Part shown: positions 62,843 through 64,000 of the stretch, in pieces | How the letters are laid out: every line of letters begins with the position of its first letter | How positions within the stretch are numbered: position 1 is the first letter of the stretch | Source: Brevibacillus laterosporus DSM 25 | GTDB taxonomy: Bacteria > Bacillota > Bacilli > Brevibacillales > Brevibacillaceae | DNA length: 64,000 nucleotides | NCBI RefSeq assembly: GCF_002706795.1 | Contig: NZ_CP017705.1 | Location: 1 to 64,000, forward strand | Direction: 5' to 3' | Position numbers and translations under genes: made by a program | Notes under the pieces: model-generated | Told to the model about the DNA's origin: nothing | Database searches by the model: none | The model's input: only the letters and a program-made list of their open reading frames with translations

Positions 62843-63894
62843 TCCAACAACACCTGCTCACAAGAAAATCCAGGTCCAAGAGCTAAAAGCAATCCTATTT
62901 CTCCTCGCTGATGTTCTTCTCTCATCTCTCTTTCTAACACAAATAGGACGGTACAAGAAGACATATTCCCGTGATCTCGTAGTACCTCTTTTGCATGGCG
63001 CAACCTATCTGGTGGCAGTTGAAGGGCCTGCTCATAGGCTTGTAGAACCTTACTTCCCCCTGGGTGAGCAATTATGTGATCAATACGACAATGAGCCCGT
63101 CCTTCCCTTCTCAGGAAACTCTCCATCTCCGGCTTGATTTTATCTTTTACAAGTGACGGAATGTCTTTAGAAAAGACTACCCGCAAGCCTTCTTCCCTCA
63201 CATCCCATCCCATAACATCAACTGTATCCCGCCAGATAGTTGAATGTGTTGACAAAATAGCAGGTGAATGATCATGTACTTTTTGCTTATCTCCGTACAG
63301 CAATGCAGCAGCAGCCCCATCTGCAAACAAACTGGTGGCTATTAGGTTACTTTTACTTCGATCTCCATGTATAAAGGTTAAACCACACAATTCGACGCAA
63401 CAGACAAGTACACGTTCCGTTGGATGTGCTTTCGCAAACGCATATCCTTTGGCTAATCCTGCTGCTCCTCCTGCACATCCTAGTCCCCATACAGGTGTTC
63501 GCTTCAAATTTGAGCGAAACGGTAATCGATTGAATAAGAGTGCGTCTAGGCTAGGGCTAGCTATCCCTGTTGAGCTGACCATTACCACATGATCTATCGT
63601 GTCAGCTGAAACTCCAGCTTTCTCTAAACACTGTTCAATTGCACGCACACTTAATTCTAATGCTTGCTGCACGTATAACCGATTTTTTTCTGCCCAATCA
63701 TGCGGCTGTTCGAACCACTCTAGCGGAGTGGCGAAGCTTCTATTTTCAATTTCTGCTGATTCAAATACATGTAATAGACGATCGATATCAGAAAAATGCT
63801 CTTGAAAGAAACGACGCGAGAATTCCTTACTCTCCTGCTTCGTAATAATATAGTGTGGACTTGCTGTGCCGATTGATACGATTCGCGGCATCAT
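62836..63894 (-). CDS. bpsA: Type III polyketide synthase (BpsA-like)
   Basis: A 352-residue chalcone-synthase-fold enzyme. The catalytic triad is visible: Cys in GLGCAGGAAGL (about 138), His in IAHPGGSK (about 278) and Asn in DHGNMSSCT (about 309). BpsA-type enzymes extend fatty acyl-CoA with malonyl-CoA to alkylpyrones or alkylresorcinols, which are thought to sit in the membrane. The ATG has AGGAGAA upstream; 106 bases of A/T-rich leader lie between it and the window edge. With the methyltransferase it is a two-gene operon. Confidence 0.92.
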   Translation of the reverse strand: MMPRIVSIGTASPHYIITKQESKEFSRRFFQEHFSDIDRLLHVFESAEIENRSFATPLEWFEQPHDWAEKNRLYVQQALELSVRAIEQCLEKAGVSADTIDHVVMVSSTGIASPSLDALLFNRLPFRSNLKRTPVWGLGCAGGAAGLAKGYAFAKAHPTERVLVCCVELCGLTFIHGDRSKSNLIATSLFADGAAAALLYGDKQKVHDHSPAILSTHSTIWRDTVDVMGWDVREEGLRVVFSKDIPSLVKDKIKPEMESFLRREGRAHCRIDHIIAHPGGSKVLQAYEQALQLPPDRLRHAKEVLRDHGNMSSCTVLFVLEREMREEHQRGEIGLLLALGPGFSCEQVLLEW

Positions 63895-64000
63895 TTCTCC
63901 TACTTTCCGTTGTTTTCCTTTTATTCTTTCCCAAAGGCTTTCCCTTATGTAAATAAAGTGGTAACATCAGGAAAAACAACTCGAAACAATTCGTAATAGT

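Overview
The window looks like chromosomal DNA of a low-GC, spore-forming, aerobic Bacillota of the Brevibacillus type. I infer this from gene content: a CotH spore-coat kinase, a YwqA/YwqB-like pair, a BpsA/BpsB-like pair, Fur-controlled siderophore genes with a Btr-like regulator, Bacillus-style ribosome binding sites with frequent TTG/GTG starts, and a ba3-type oxidase. Genus assignment is inference, and I see no phage, IS element or CRISPR array.

Layout. 1-2.3 kb holds two decayed genes (tag and a CoA-disulfide-reductase-like gene) flanking an intact ridA. 2.5-5.3 kb has a HAD nucleotidase, a frameshifted UPF0597/cysteine-desulfidase-type gene and its likely PAS-HTH regulator. 5.5-13.8 kb is an iron island: binding lipoprotein, AraC-type regulator fused to a similar binding domain, and a convergent operon of two FecCD permeases, an ABC exporter and a ferredoxin-NADP reductase. 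Three Fur boxes are visible and there is no import ATPase. 13.9-22.4 kb holds aldehyde dehydrogenase/DUF779, an Sfp-type transferase, the SWIM/SNF2 pair and an ABC-F ATPase. 22.6-25.0 kb is the ba3 oxidase operon with an FNR/CRP-like box, followed by five tRNA genes (25.4-25.8 kb). 26-34.5 kb is mixed: an SCP2 protein, a YycC-like protein, a thioredoxin-fold protein, an oxidoreductase, a glycosyltransferase, CotH, CcdA/ResA (with a second FNR/CRP-like box) and an aromatic amino acid hydroxylase.

Thiamine genes occupy two TPP-riboswitch-controlled loci. The first (36-40.2 kb, minus) is tenI-thiS-thiG-thiE/tenA fusion followed by a wrecked thiX/thiY remnant. The second (59-62.2 kb, plus) is an intact precursor importer with a small MTH1187-family thiamine-binding protein. 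40.3-46.4 kb holds a UbiD-family decarboxylase, NadE, lipoate ligase and a LysR regulator.

The most interesting region is 46.5-57.1 kb: a type VII-like secretion locus. It has an EccC/EssC-type triple-ATPase without FHA domains, a WXG100 protein, a second longer WXG-like protein, a YukD/EsaB-like ubiquitin-fold protein and a possible EspG-like protein. These are combined with a membrane-anchored protein kinase carrying WG repeats, a PP2C phosphatase and a vWA protein. This resembles a secretion machine coupled to a kinase/phosphatase/vWA signalling triad; the usual Bacillota partners EsaA, EssA and EssB are absent. The window ends with a Na+/H+ antiporter, the thiamine importer, and a type III polyketide synthase with its methyltransferase.
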